Below the pieces are notes generated by a model, which ran no database searches, was not told the origin of the DNA, and saw only the letters and a program-made list of their open reading frames with translations. From assembly GCA_048296855.1 (NCBI GenBank), contig CP182631.1: a stretch of DNA of 64,000 nt. One strand, 5' to 3'. Positions 27,529-36,733 of this stretch are shown piece after piece. A program made the translations under genes and the position numbers. This DNA is from Pseudocolwellia sp048296855. Its GTDB lineage: Bacteria > Pseudomonadota > Gammaproteobacteria > Enterobacterales > Alteromonadaceae. The stretch's first letter is position 1; the number at the start of each line of letters is the position of its first letter.

Positions 27529-30500
27529 GTGTTTATTGTTTTAAGCCGTCTTTGGGCTACCCCATTAAAAAAAGTGATTTTTACTTTCTCATTATTTTTT
27601 GCGCTGTTAAGCTCAATAAATTACGTATTTGCTAATGAAAGCATTAGTGCCCCTCAATTAAAATTCAAATCATTAACAATCAAACAAGGTTTATCACAAA
27701 GTTATGTTTTCGATATAGTCGAAGATAAACAAGGCTTCATGTGGATAGCTACACAAGAAGGCCTCAATAGATACGATGGTAAAGAGTTTGTTCATTATAA
27801 AAATAATATATTAGACAAAAATTCAATTGCTAATAATTTTATACGAAAAGTTTTTATTGATAACACTGGCGTACTTTGGATAGGCACCCAAAATGGCTTA
27901 AGTCGATATAATGCTAACACCGATAATTTTGAAAACTTCTATCATGATAAAAACAATACAGCGACTCTCCAAGATAATATTATTTGGGATATATACCAAG
28001 ATCAAGAAAATGTAATTTGGGTAACGACCGCATCAGGTATTCATTACTATACCGAAAAAGATAATAGTTTCAATCCAGTTAGAATTCGAAATCATGAGAA
28101 AAAACTTAAAGAAATCAAAGTTTTTTTTCAAGACAGCCAAAAAAACTATTGGTTAGGTACATACGAAAATGGCATTTATATCTTAGGTGAAGACTTAACA
28201 AACGCTATATCATTACAATCAGAAAACAAGTGGGGGTTATCGATTGATGCTAACAAGTTATCTGATATTACCGTAGTAGATAATGATTATTGGCTAGCTA
28301 CAGACAAAGGAGTGTTTATAGTTGGTAAAGACTATAAGCTCAAAAAACATTTGACTACAGAGTCAAAAAACTCTCCTATTTCATCTAATATTATTAAATC
28401 AATTATTCAAAAAGATGATACTCAAGTTTGGATTGGAACACAAAACGGCTTAACAACCTTTAATTTGCATAATCAAACAACCGTTCAATATAAGGTAGAC
28501 GAATCAAATAATTCTTTAGTAAATGATCTTATTCATAATTTATATAGAGATTCATCCAATAAAATATGGATATGTACGGATGGGGGGCTTAACACATTTT
28601 CTCCTATTTCGATGAGTTTTAAACATCACCTGTTTGATAATAAAGCAAAAAGTCAAATATTAGATGCTTTGGCTGAATTACCAAATGAAAATATACTTTT
28701 AGCTAGAGGTGATGGAGCTATATTTAGTTTCAATAAACAAGAAAGCCATAAACTTCCAATTCAACTTGAAGAAAGTATATTCAATATACTCAGTCAATCT
28801 TCCGACAATATTATTGTTTTAACCATTAATAACAACTTATTTGAATATAATTTAGTTAAAAACGCATTAACACCACACAAAAAATGGAAATCAAACTCTA
28901 ATTACCCTTACGAAAGTAGTATTGTTTTAGCTAACAATGCTCTTTGGTACTTCAATAATGAGAACATACTCACTAGCTACGAATTATCAACACACGAATT
29001 TACTAAATATCAAACGAATATTAACAACCAAGCCTACCGCACCAAAATAACAAGCCTTTATTTAGATAAAGCTGAAGATGGAAATTTTATTTGGGCGACT
29101 TCAATAGATAATGAAATCGTAAAGTTTTCATTAGAAACAAAATTATTCACAAGCATTTATAATATACAAACCAATAATTACCTGATTAGTAACTCAAAAA
29201 GTTTAATAAAATCAGGTAAGTGGTTGTGGTTAGGTTCTTTTGATCAAGGCATTTTATTGTTTGACACCGAGACACAAGAATCTCAGGTATTTAACGAAAG
29301 TAATAAATTAACTAACAATACCATCAATGGTATGTTTGTTGATGATAAACATAATGCTTGGTTTAGTACCAACAAAGGTATTTCCTCAATTAATCCCTTT
29401 AAAAAAACAGCAATTAATTATGGTGAACAATTTGGTATTGAAGCAAATGAATTTATTAACGGTAGCATTTTATATTCATCTGAAAAGGTAGCCTACTTTG
29501 GCGGACTCAATGGATTTCATAGTGCTAATTTAAATGAAGTAACAAGTATAAAACAAAAAATACATCAGCCTATTATTACCAATTTATTAATCTCTAATAA
29601 AAAGGTTGATATTAAAGCTAAAACCGAAAATGATAATCAAATCAACCAATCAAAATTTACATTGGCCAGCCACTTAAATAATACAGACACACTGACCTTA
29701 CAGCATGAACAATCACCATTTAGTTTAGAGTTTATCTCACCTAATGCTAAAATCTTGAATCAGATAGAATACCGATATCGTTTAAAAGGTTTAGAAACAA
29801 ACTGGATTGAAACCGACGTTAATAACCGGAGGGCCACTTATACCAATTTAGACGCGGGTTCCTACGTATTTGAAGTTCAAGTTATAGACTTATTAAACCC
29901 AACAATAAGCCAAACTAAAACATTAAACATTACCATCATGCCCCCTTGGTGGTTATCTAAATCAGCTATTATCTTATATACCTTATTTACCCTTCTTTTG
30001 TTTGGCTATTTCATATTTCAATTAAGACAAAAACGTTTATCTCATCTTCAAATAGAACTCAGTGAAGAGCGCTTAAAGCTTTCGTTATGGGGAAGTGGTG
30101 ATGAAATGTGGGATTGGAATATTAAAAGCGGTAAAATATTCCGTTCTAATATATGGGGAATATTAGAATTCCCTCAAGATGGAAAAAGAAACGTCGGTGC
30201 AGAACAAACCAATATACACCAGCACGATATTCCTAGAGTTAGAGAAGCCTTAGAAGCGCACTTTAACAAACAAACCGATCACTTTGAGGCAACCTACCGA
30301 GTAAAAGATAAAAACGAGCGATGGATTTGGGTGCTTGATAGAGGAAAAATCGTAGAGCGAGATGATACTGACTCTCCAACACGTATGACAGGTACCTTAA
30401 AAGATATTAGCCAAATAAAAAGAGCGGATGAACGATTAAAATTATTTGCAAAATGTATTGAAAATATATCTGATGCTGTTGTTATTTTTGATCGTCAATT

Positions 30501-32106
30501 TACAATTGTAGATGTAAACAAGGCCTATCAACGTATTACCCAAATCAATAAAGCGGATATGCTAGGTAAAAGCTTACGATTTGTACAATATCCAGAAAGC
30601 TTCACTCAAAACATCAAAAAACATCTCATTACACAAGGTGGTTGGCATGGTGAAATTGAAGATAAACACGCTAACGACGATATTTATATCATCGATTTAA
30701 ATATCGACATCATTAAAGACGAAAACAATAATATTTCTCATTTTGTTGGTGTATTTTCAGATGTTACAGAGCGTAAAAGAAATGAAGCCGAATTAAGAAA
30801 ACTGGCTAATTCTGACACCTTAACAGGATTACCTAATCGCTCTTATTTCCAAGCGAATCAAACACGATTAGTAAAAACTAAAGTCCCTCATGCTTTATTA
30901 GTTTTTGATCTAGATAATTTTAAAAAAATAAATGATTCAATGGGTCACGGTGTTGGCGATGCTTTATTATGTAAAGTTGCGCAACGCATTATTGCCTCAG
31001 GGAGAAAAAAAGATACTGTATATCGCCTTGGTGGTGACGAATTTAGTATCATTGTTGAAAACACCAATGATATTCACACCATAACCACTATAGCTAAAAA
31101 CATACTTAAAACTATCGCTCAACCGATGAAATTAAAAAATCAGGAAGTGGTACTTTATAGCAGTATCGGTATTGTTTTATTTCCTGAAGATGGCGCTTCG
31201 TCACAAGAATTACTTAAAAATGCAGATACAGCGATGTATCACGCTAAAAATACAGGTGGTAATAAGTATCAATTTTTCAGTGAGTCTATGAACAAAAAAG
31301 CCGTAAAAAGACTCCAAATTGAAAACTTAATTCGTTATGGATTAAAAGAAGATTATTTCTCTGTATTTTATCAACCTAAAATAGAAATAAGCACAGGAAA
31401 AATTGCAGGTATGGAAGCGCTAGTTCGGTTTGAAACACCTTCAAAAGGGATCATCAGCCCTGTTGTTTTCATCCCTGTATCAGAAGAAACAGGCCAAATT
31501 ATTGATATTGGTGAAATCGTTTTAAGAAAATCTTGTTTTGCCACTAAAAAATGGGTCGACTCAGGTCTCTTTGAAGGCAGGATAGCCGTAAACCTATCTG
31601 CTGTTCAATTTACCCAACCCAATTTGGTAGGCATGATTTCAGATATACTCAAAGAAAGTCAACTGCCTGCAAAACATCTAGAATTAGAAATAACAGAAGG
31701 AACTGTTATGGACTCACCACAACAAGCCATTGATACTATGTTACAAATAAGAGCTATGGGTATTCACTTATCATTAGATGACTTTGGTACGGGGTATTCT
31801 TCTTTAGCTTATCTAAAAAAATTCCCATTAAATACCTTAAAAATAGATAAAGCCTTTGTCGATGATATTGAAACATCAGAACAAGGAAGAAATATGGTAG
31901 CAACTATAGTAACAATCGCCCATAACTTAGGTTTACACGTTGTAGCAGAAGGGGTTGAAACCAACCAACAACTCAGTTTTTTATCGGGTTTACGTTGTGA
32001 ACAACTTCAAGGTTATTTATACAGCAAACCTTTACCTGAAAATGATTTTCAAAAATATTTGCTGTCACATCAAATCACTAATAAATCGACTTCATTTAAT
32101 AACTAG
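27529..32106 (+). CDS. periplasmic-propeller sensor with PAS, GGDEF and EAL domains
   Basis: A 1525-residue inner-membrane protein. A signal peptide (about 1-36) leads to about 700 residues of two-component-regulator propeller repeats (WIATQEGLNRYDG, WIGTQNGLSRYN and others), a Y_Y_Y domain, and one membrane helix near residues 808-828. The cytoplasmic part has two PAS domains, GGDEF and EAL. GGDEF is intact near residue 1168, with the inhibitory site RKKD five residues before it. EAL is intact near residue 1296, with the NLSAVQF, EITEG, DDFGTGYSSL and AEGVET motifs. It should therefore be able both to make and to break cyclic di-GMP, controlled by a periplasmic ligand. The GTG start at 27529 has only AAGG upstream at a long distance. 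The ligand is unknown. Confidence 0.9.
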   Translation: MFIVLSRLWATPLKKVIFTFSLFFALLSSINYVFANESISAPQLKFKSLTIKQGLSQSYVFDIVEDKQGFMWIATQEGLNRYDGKEFVHYKNNILDKNSIANNFIRKVFIDNTGVLWIGTQNGLSRYNANTDNFENFYHDKNNTATLQDNIIWDIYQDQENVIWVTTASGIHYYTEKDNSFNPVRIRNHEKKLKEIKVFFQDSQKNYWLGTYENGIYILGEDLTNAISLQSENKWGLSIDANKLSDITVVDNDYWLATDKGVFIVGKDYKLKKHLTTESKNSPISSNIIKSIIQKDDTQVWIGTQNGLTTFNLHNQTTVQYKVDESNNSLVNDLIHNLYRDSSNKIWICTDGGLNTFSPISMSFKHHLFDNKAKSQILDALAELPNENILLARGDGAIFSFNKQESHKLPIQLEESIFNILSQSSDNIIVLTINNNLFEYNLVKNALTPHKKWKSNSNYPYESSIVLANNALWYFNNENILTSYELSTHEFTKYQTNINNQAYRTKITSLYLDKAEDGNFIWATSIDNEIVKFSLETKLFTSIYNIQTNNYLISNSKSLIKSGKWLWLGSFDQGILLFDTETQESQVFNESNKLTNNTINGMFVDDKHNAWFSTNKGISSINPFKKTAINYGEQFGIEANEFINGSILYSSEKVAYFGGLNGFHSANLNEVTSIKQKIHQPIITNLLISNKKVDIKAKTENDNQINQSKFTLASHLNNTDTLTLQHEQSPFSLEFISPNAKILNQIEYRYRLKGLETNWIETDVNNRRATYTNLDAGSYVFEVQVIDLLNPTISQTKTLNITIMPPWWLSKSAIILYTLFTLLLFGYFIFQLRQKRLSHLQIELSEERLKLSLWGSGDEMWDWNIKSGKIFRSNIWGILEFPQDGKRNVGAEQTNIHQHDIPRVREALEAHFNKQTDHFEATYRVKDKNERWIWVLDRGKIVERDDTDSPTRMTGTLKDISQIKRADERLKLFAKCIENISDAVVIFDRQFTIVDVNKAYQRITQINKADMLGKSLRFVQYPESFTQNIKKHLITQGGWHGEIEDKHANDDIYIIDLNIDIIKDENNNISHFVGVFSDVTERKRNEAELRKLANSDTLTGLPNRSYFQANQTRLVKTKVPHALLVFDLDNFKKINDSMGHGVGDALLCKVAQRIIASGRKKDTVYRLGGDEFSIIVENTNDIHTITTIAKNILKTIAQPMKLKNQEVVLYSSIGIVLFPEDGASSQELLKNADTAMYHAKNTGGNKYQFFSESMNKKAVKRLQIENLIRYGLKEDYFSVFYQPKIEISTGKIAGMEALVRFETPSKGIISPVVFIPVSEETGQIIDIGEIVLRKSCFATKKWVDSGLFEGRIAVNLSAVQFTQPNLVGMISDILKESQLPAKHLELEITEGTVMDSPQQAIDTMLQIRAMGIHLSLDDFGTGYSSLAYLKKFPLNTLKIDKAFVDDIETSEQGRNMVATIVTIAHNLGLHVVAEGVETNQQLSFLSGLRCEQLQGYLYSKPLPENDFQKYLLSHQITNKSTSFNN

Positions 32107-32350
32107 TCAGACTCATACTAATCCCCTCTTACTGCTCAAGATGCATATTCAGAATATTGACTGCAAACTATCTCACTAATTAATTGAACGGTATTACTCG
32201 CGTCAAAATTACGACTTATCACTTCACCATTTAATTGATGTCTTGCTATACAAGATGTAGAGCCAACATTTAATTAATGGCATGTATTTCGCTTTACTCA
32301 TTATGCTAATAACAATAGCACTAATAATAATTAATAAACGAGGAAGAAAC

Positions 32351-32650
32351 ATGCTAAGTTCAATTATTTTATCACTAGTAATGGCACAACCAGCTCCAGT
32401 TGCAGATGTAAACCAAATCGAATTAAAAGAAGCTGCTCGCCGTGGTTACCGCATGCACGATACATTTTCTATCGATGAGGCTGCTCGTCGTGGATACCGC
32501 ATGCACGATACATTTTCTATCGATGAAGCTGCTCGCCGTGGATACCGCATGCACGATACATTTTCTATCGATGAGGCTGCTCGTCGTGGATATCGCATGC
32601 ACGATACATTTTCTATAGAAAAAACGGCTCGTCGTGGCTATCGCATGTAG
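32351..32650 (+). CDS. small repeat peptide, five copies of a 16-residue unit
   Basis: A 99-residue protein with no recognised family. The first 18 residues (MLSSIILSLVMAQPAPVA) are hydrophobic and could be a weak signal peptide, although no basic residue follows the Met. From about residue 28 the rest is four full units of AARRGYRMHDTFSIDE and a final ARRGYRM that is the C-terminus. The ATG at 32351 follows AGGAAG with a four-base gap, so it was preferred to an upstream ATG at 32282 that would add a second hydrophobic segment but has no ribosome site. The stop is embedded in the ribosome site of the next small gene. The repeated RR, Y and H could suit processing or metal binding; that is speculation. 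Confidence 0.75.
   Translation: MLSSIILSLVMAQPAPVADVNQIELKEAARRGYRMHDTFSIDEAARRGYRMHDTFSIDEAARRGYRMHDTFSIDEAARRGYRMHDTFSIEKTARRGYRM
32432..32650 (+). repeat. 48-bp in-frame tandem repeat (4.5 copies)
   Basis: Units start at 32432, 32480, 32528, 32576 and 32624. The part coding for HDTFSI is identical in DNA in all four full copies apart from the last few bases, while the Arg and Gly-Tyr codons vary silently (CGC/CGT, GGT/GGA, TAC/TAT). This pattern suggests recent unequal exchange together with selection on the protein. Confidence 0.95.
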
Positions 32651-32658
32651 GAGGCAAT

Positions 32659-32763
32659 ATGATTTCAATTTTTAAAGCTTTATTCACTCAAAAACCAAAA
32701 GAAAAAACTATTGCTGATCGCATTGAGATTAAAGAAATGCCAGCAAATTCATGGTGGTCTTAA
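32659..32763 (+). CDS. 34-residue small protein downstream of the repeat peptide
   Basis: A short frame with a near-perfect ribosome site, TAGGAGGCAATATG, in which TAG is the stop of the repeat peptide. The product begins MISIFKALFTQKPKEK, has a central basic-acidic stretch and ends ANSWWS. Nothing in it was recognised. The first ten residues could form an amphipathic or membrane-touching helix. The coupling to the repeat peptide, eight bases apart, argues that the two act together. It is too short for most gene finders and would often be missed. Confidence 0.65.
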   Translation: MISIFKALFTQKPKEKTIADRIEIKEMPANSWWS

Positions 32764-32837
32764 TCATTGATTACTCATTATAAATAGCGTCACAGGGATG
32801 TTCGCCATTTTATTATTTATACTTATCTACTTTAATA

Positions 32838-33056
32838 TTAAGCTCTAAATATCAAACTATTAAACCCAAACTTCTTATTTATTTTCATTCTCTTTTGCAT
32901 ACAAAACATTGGCCATATAAATGGACCAAACAGCATACCAGCTAGAGTCCAACGCTTATAACCTAAGCCACTTCTTAATGCCTGACAATAAAAAAAAGCC
33001 GCACAAACTATCCCAACAACGAATAAAAGAAACAACATAAATACAGCCAACCTCAA
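32838..33056 (-). CDS. small two-helix membrane protein, uncharacterised
   Basis: A 72-residue hydrophobic protein with one helix at residues 4-24 and a second hydrophobic stretch (WTLAGMLFGPFIWPMF) followed by a basic tail. The LGYKRWTLAGMLFGP segment reads like a conserved small membrane family, but no name can be given. The longest frame begins at TTG (33056); the ATG at 33038, with GAGG 12 bases before it, is an alternative start. It faces the repeat-peptide pair tail to tail. It may be a third member of that group or unrelated. Confidence 0.5.
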   Translation of the reverse strand: MRLAVFMLFLLFVVGIVCAAFFYCQALRSGLGYKRWTLAGMLFGPFIWPMFCMQKRMKINKKFGFNSLIFRA

Positions 33057-33162
33057 GAAGAAAATAGAGTATAAACTCTTAATATTTTATGGGTGCGAAA
33101 TATAGCAATTATCAATCACTGCCTCAAGACAAAAGCTAGAACAAATTCAACTATCTATATAC

Positions 33163-33192
33163 AAAAAAAAGAGGCATTAAATTACCTCTTTT
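33163..33192 (-). terminator. terminator of the fadI-fadJ transcript (minus strand)
   Basis: An 8-bp stem (AAAAGAGG with CCTCTTTT), loop of about ten bases, then on the minus strand a run of T (A run at 33163-33170). It is 66 bases after the fadJ stop. Confidence 0.7.
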
Positions 33193-33257
33193 ATGGAAAA
33201 AACAGTCCTATAATGCGGCTATTTCTAACCTATCTGCTACTTTTTAAATAGACTTAA

Positions 33258-35426
33258 TCAATGCTGCTCTTTATTCTCTTGTGCCATTTTGATCAAAGCT
33301 TCACATGGAGTATAACGCTCACCGTACTCTTGTGCCCAAAACTTTAATTTTTCAACAATATAATTCGCTCCTATTTTATTTATATATTGAAACGGACCAC
33401 CTAAAAATGGAGGAAAACCAATACCAAATATAGCACCAATATCACCATCTCTAGTACTTCTTATAATTCCTTCATCTAAACATCGAGCAGCTTCGTTTAG
33501 CATTAAAAATACAGCGCGTTGACTAATAGTTTCATTTGATAATTTAGCGTTTTTAACAACCCCTAATAAAGCATAAATTGATTCATCTGCTTGTTTACCT
33601 GTTACTTTTTTTCCATAACTGTAAAAGCCCTTGTTTGATTTTTTACCTAAACGACCATCATCAATTAATTTATCAAACGCAGGAGGAGTGGCAAATCGAT
33701 CACCTAACTCATTATATAAAATAGGACTGATTTTTGAACCAACATCAATACCTACTTCATCAAGTAGTTGTAATGGTCCAACAGGAAAACCAAATGACAC
33801 TAATGCCTTATCTATGGTTTCAATAGCTTCACCTTCTAGCAGCATAAATGCAGCTTCATTTACATAAGGCGCTAAAATTCTATTCACATAAAACCCCGCT
33901 TTATCGGCTACAACAATAGGCGTTTTACCTTGTTTTTTAGCAAATTCAACGGTAGTAGAAATCGTTTGTTCTGAAGTGTTTGCATGAGGAATAATTTCTG
34001 CCAAAGGCATTTTATCTACTGGTGAAAAATAGTGTAGGCCAATAACATTTTCAGGCCTTTCGGCTTTTTCTGCTATTTTTCCAATAGGTAAACTTGAAGT
34101 ATTACTCGCAAAAATAGTCTCTTCACTACAATTTAGTTCTACTTCTTTAACCATATTCTGTTTCAAATCTAAATCTTCAAATACAGCTTCAATCACCATA
34201 TCGCAATGTTTAAAACCCGTATAATCAGTAGATCCTGTAATAGCTGAAAGCTGTTTTTGCATTTCGCTCGCACGAATAAATCGACGTTGAACTTTTTTAT
34301 TCAATAGCTTGTAGGCATACTTAAGTGCGTAACTAATCCCTTTATGTGAAATATCTTTAATACGAACGGGAACATTCGCTTTAGTTGCTGTTACAAAGGC
34401 GATACCACCTCCCATCAGCCCACCGCCTAATACACCTACACTGTTAATTTTTTTAGGTTTAACACCCTTAACACCGTATTCTTTCTTCATTTCAGTTGTA
34501 GCAAAAAACAACTGACGTAACTGCCCTGAAATCTCACTCTTAGCTAATTCACCAAAATGATTAGCTTCTGTTTGATAGCCTTTAGCTGAAGCTTCTTGAA
34601 CTCCCACTTTTACGCAATCAATAATCTTAAGGGGAGACGGATAATTCCCTTTTGTTTTAGACAAAACAGTTTTCTTAGCTTGACTAAAAATAATACTACG
34701 ACCTAATGCATTGCCTTCTAACAACTTATCCATCAAAGATATTTTACGTGTTGTATTTAAATAGCGTGCGTTGACAGACAAAGACACCTTGTTAGATAAA
34801 ATAATATCTTCAGCTGTTTTTATTAATATACTTTTAGGAACTACATGATCAACCAAGCCAGATTTTAATGCTTGAATTGGGCGTAAGTGTTTACCTGTTA
34901 GCATCATATCTAAAGCTTTTTGAATACCAACAAGTTTAGGTAAACGTTGCGTACCACCACCGCCAGGTAGCAAACCCAGCTGAACCTCAGGTAACCCTAA
35001 AGCCGTTTCAGCACTATCGCTACATACTCGTGCATGACAAGCCATAGCTAACTCTAAGCCACCACCTAAACATGCACCATTAATCGCCGCAACAATAGGG
35101 ATAGATAAAGTTTCAATTTGTTCAAAAACCGCATGTGCTTGTCGAGACAAAGCTTTAGCTTCTTCTACAGACTCACAATTAGCAATCATTGTAACATCTG
35201 CACCAGCAACAAAAGAGCTTGGTTTACCGCTAAGCAGTACAATACCTTTAATTGAATCGTCAGCTTTTATTTCAGACAACACACCCACAACTTGTTCAGC
35301 AAATTCAGCTTTTAGCGTATTCATAGCATCGCCAATAACATCCATAACCAAGTGGGCAATACCGTTATCCTGTTTGATCAATGTGAATGTACTTTGAGGG
35401 TTTTCTTTAATTGCTGTTTTAGTCAT
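33258..35426 (-). CDS. fadJ: fatty-acid oxidation complex alpha subunit FadJ (hydratase/dehydrogenase)
   Basis: A 722-residue bifunctional enzyme. The N-terminal enoyl-CoA hydratase has the oxyanion-hole segments SFVAGADVTMI and GACLGGGLELAMACH. The 3-hydroxyacyl-CoA dehydrogenase has the NAD-binding GVLGGGLMGGGIAF and HYFSPVDKMPLAEI. Together they carry out the middle two steps of beta-oxidation. The start was set at the ATG at 35426, MTKTAIKENPQ, because it overlaps the fadI stop by one base (TAATG). A longer frame to 35474 would run into fadI. Pairing with FadI and length favour FadJ over FadB. Confidence 0.92.
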   Translation of the reverse strand: MTKTAIKENPQSTFTLIKQDNGIAHLVMDVIGDAMNTLKAEFAEQVVGVLSEIKADDSIKGIVLLSGKPSSFVAGADVTMIANCESVEEAKALSRQAHAVFEQIETLSIPIVAAINGACLGGGLELAMACHARVCSDSAETALGLPEVQLGLLPGGGGTQRLPKLVGIQKALDMMLTGKHLRPIQALKSGLVDHVVPKSILIKTAEDIILSNKVSLSVNARYLNTTRKISLMDKLLEGNALGRSIIFSQAKKTVLSKTKGNYPSPLKIIDCVKVGVQEASAKGYQTEANHFGELAKSEISGQLRQLFFATTEMKKEYGVKGVKPKKINSVGVLGGGLMGGGIAFVTATKANVPVRIKDISHKGISYALKYAYKLLNKKVQRRFIRASEMQKQLSAITGSTDYTGFKHCDMVIEAVFEDLDLKQNMVKEVELNCSEETIFASNTSSLPIGKIAEKAERPENVIGLHYFSPVDKMPLAEIIPHANTSEQTISTTVEFAKKQGKTPIVVADKAGFYVNRILAPYVNEAAFMLLEGEAIETIDKALVSFGFPVGPLQLLDEVGIDVGSKISPILYNELGDRFATPPAFDKLIDDGRLGKKSNKGFYSYGKKVTGKQADESIYALLGVVKNAKLSNETISQRAVFLMLNEAARCLDEGIIRSTRDGDIGAIFGIGFPPFLGGPFQYINKIGANYIVEKLKFWAQEYGERYTPCEALIKMAQENKEQH

Positions 35427-36733
35427 TAGTCTGTCTCCACTATCATTGCTACGCCTAAACCACCTGCCGCACATGCCGTGGTTAAACCTGTTCCACCACC
35501 TCTTCTGTTTAATTCATTTAACGTTTGAACAATTAAACGTGTACCTGTGGCCGCAAACGGATGTCCATAAGCTAGCGAGCCTCCCATTACATTAAATTTG
35601 TCCATATCTATTTCACCTATCGCTTTATCTCTTCCTAAATGTTTTTGAGCAAATGATTGACTACCAAACATTTTCACGTTAGCTAAAGCTTGTGCAGCAA
35701 AAGCCTCATGCATTTCAATTAAGTCTAAATCTTTTAACTCCATGCCCGCTCTTGCGAGTGCAATAGGTGTTGAAAAACTCGGTCCCATCAACATATCTTC
35801 CCAAACATCAATGGCAGAAAAACCATAACTTTTAATATAACCTAACGGCTTATAACCTAGCTCTTTTGCTCTCCCCTCACGCATAAGTAAAATAGCAGAA
35901 GCGCCATCGGTTAACGGTGAGCTTGTTGCCGCTGTAACACTGCCATATTTACGATCAAATACAGGGCGTAATTTCGCGTAGCTTTCCAAAACAGAATTTT
36001 CACGAATACAATTATCTTTATCAATAAAGCCATTATAAGGTTCGCTATGAGCAACCATAACCTCACCAGCCAACTTCCCTTCAGCCCAAGATTGCGTGGC
36101 TAAAGTATGAGAACGATGAGCTAACGCGTCTTGCTCTTCTCTTGATATGGAATAAGTTTTTGCCATTTGCTCAGCCGTTTGCCCCATTGAAAGACCCGTT
36201 GAGTATTCAGCAACAGCAGGGGGAACAGGAAGCAGATCTTTAAAACCTAACCGTCTAATTAAGGCTAATTTTTGCCCTAGCGTTTTCGTTTTAGTTAAAT
36301 CTAATAAGGTTTTTGCCAGATTTTTAGTGACCCCAACCGGCGCTACCGAAGTAGAATCAGCCCCCCCAGCAACGCCTACATCAATCATACCTGCCATAAT
36401 AGACTCGGTAATATTTACGGCTGATTGAAAGCTTGTTGCACAGGCCCTCGATACACTGTAGGCATCGGTACGAACATTCATACCTGTACCTAAAACTATT
36501 TCGCGTGCAATGTTAGGAGCTTCAGGCATTTGAACCACTTGACCAAAAACTAACTGCTCAATAATATCAGGATCAATGTCATGCTTTTTAAGGAGTTCAT
36601 TAACAACCATTTTACCTAAATCAACAGCAGGCACTCCATGAAATGCAGTTGCTTGTTTTGCAAATGGTGTACGTAGTCCAGCGACAACTGCGATACGCTC
36701 GCCACTTGATGTGACTAACTTAGTTTGTTTCAT
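35426..36733 (-). CDS. fadI: 3-ketoacyl-CoA thiolase FadI
   Basis: A 435-residue thiolase that cleaves 3-ketoacyl-CoA, the last step of beta-oxidation. The nucleophilic cysteine lies in SVSRACATSFQSA, the C-terminal histidine in GGSLAYGHPFAATG, and the second cysteine in TTACAAGGLGVAM. The N-terminus (RIAVVAGLRTPFAKQATAFHG) is that of FadI rather than FadA. The start chosen is MKQTKLVT at 36733, since GGGAA lies seven bases before it; an ATG four codons earlier overlaps that site. A FadR-like palindrome lies 78 bases upstream. Confidence 0.93.
   Translation of the reverse strand: MKQTKLVTSSGERIAVVAGLRTPFAKQATAFHGVPAVDLGKMVVNELLKKHDIDPDIIEQLVFGQVVQMPEAPNIAREIVLGTGMNVRTDAYSVSRACATSFQSAVNITESIMAGMIDVGVAGGADSTSVAPVGVTKNLAKTLLDLTKTKTLGQKLALIRRLGFKDLLPVPPAVAEYSTGLSMGQTAEQMAKTYSISREEQDALAHRSHTLATQSWAEGKLAGEVMVAHSEPYNGFIDKDNCIRENSVLESYAKLRPVFDRKYGSVTAATSSPLTDGASAILLMREGRAKELGYKPLGYIKSYGFSAIDVWEDMLMGPSFSTPIALARAGMELKDLDLIEMHEAFAAQALANVKMFGSQSFAQKHLGRDKAIGEIDMDKFNVMGGSLAYGHPFAATGTRLIVQTLNELNRRGGGTGLTTACAAGGLGVAMIVETD

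Noticed and set aside
32282..32350. Upstream ATG extension of the repeat peptide
   Set aside because: No ribosome site precedes 32282, whereas AGGAAG stands correctly before 32351. It stays possible as the extension is in frame and hydrophobic.
32432..32650. CRISPR-like regular repetition
   Set aside because: The units are directly adjacent with no unique spacers, remain in frame and code for protein; no cas genes are near.
32423..32668. An 81-codon minus-strand frame across the repeat peptide
   Set aside because: It exists only because the 48-bp unit is a multiple of three and has no stop on that strand; it has no ribosome site and the plus-strand frame has two.
35427..35474. Longer N-terminus for FadJ
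   Set aside because: It would lie inside the fadI coding end and adds residues not found in the family; the TAATG junction explains the real start.
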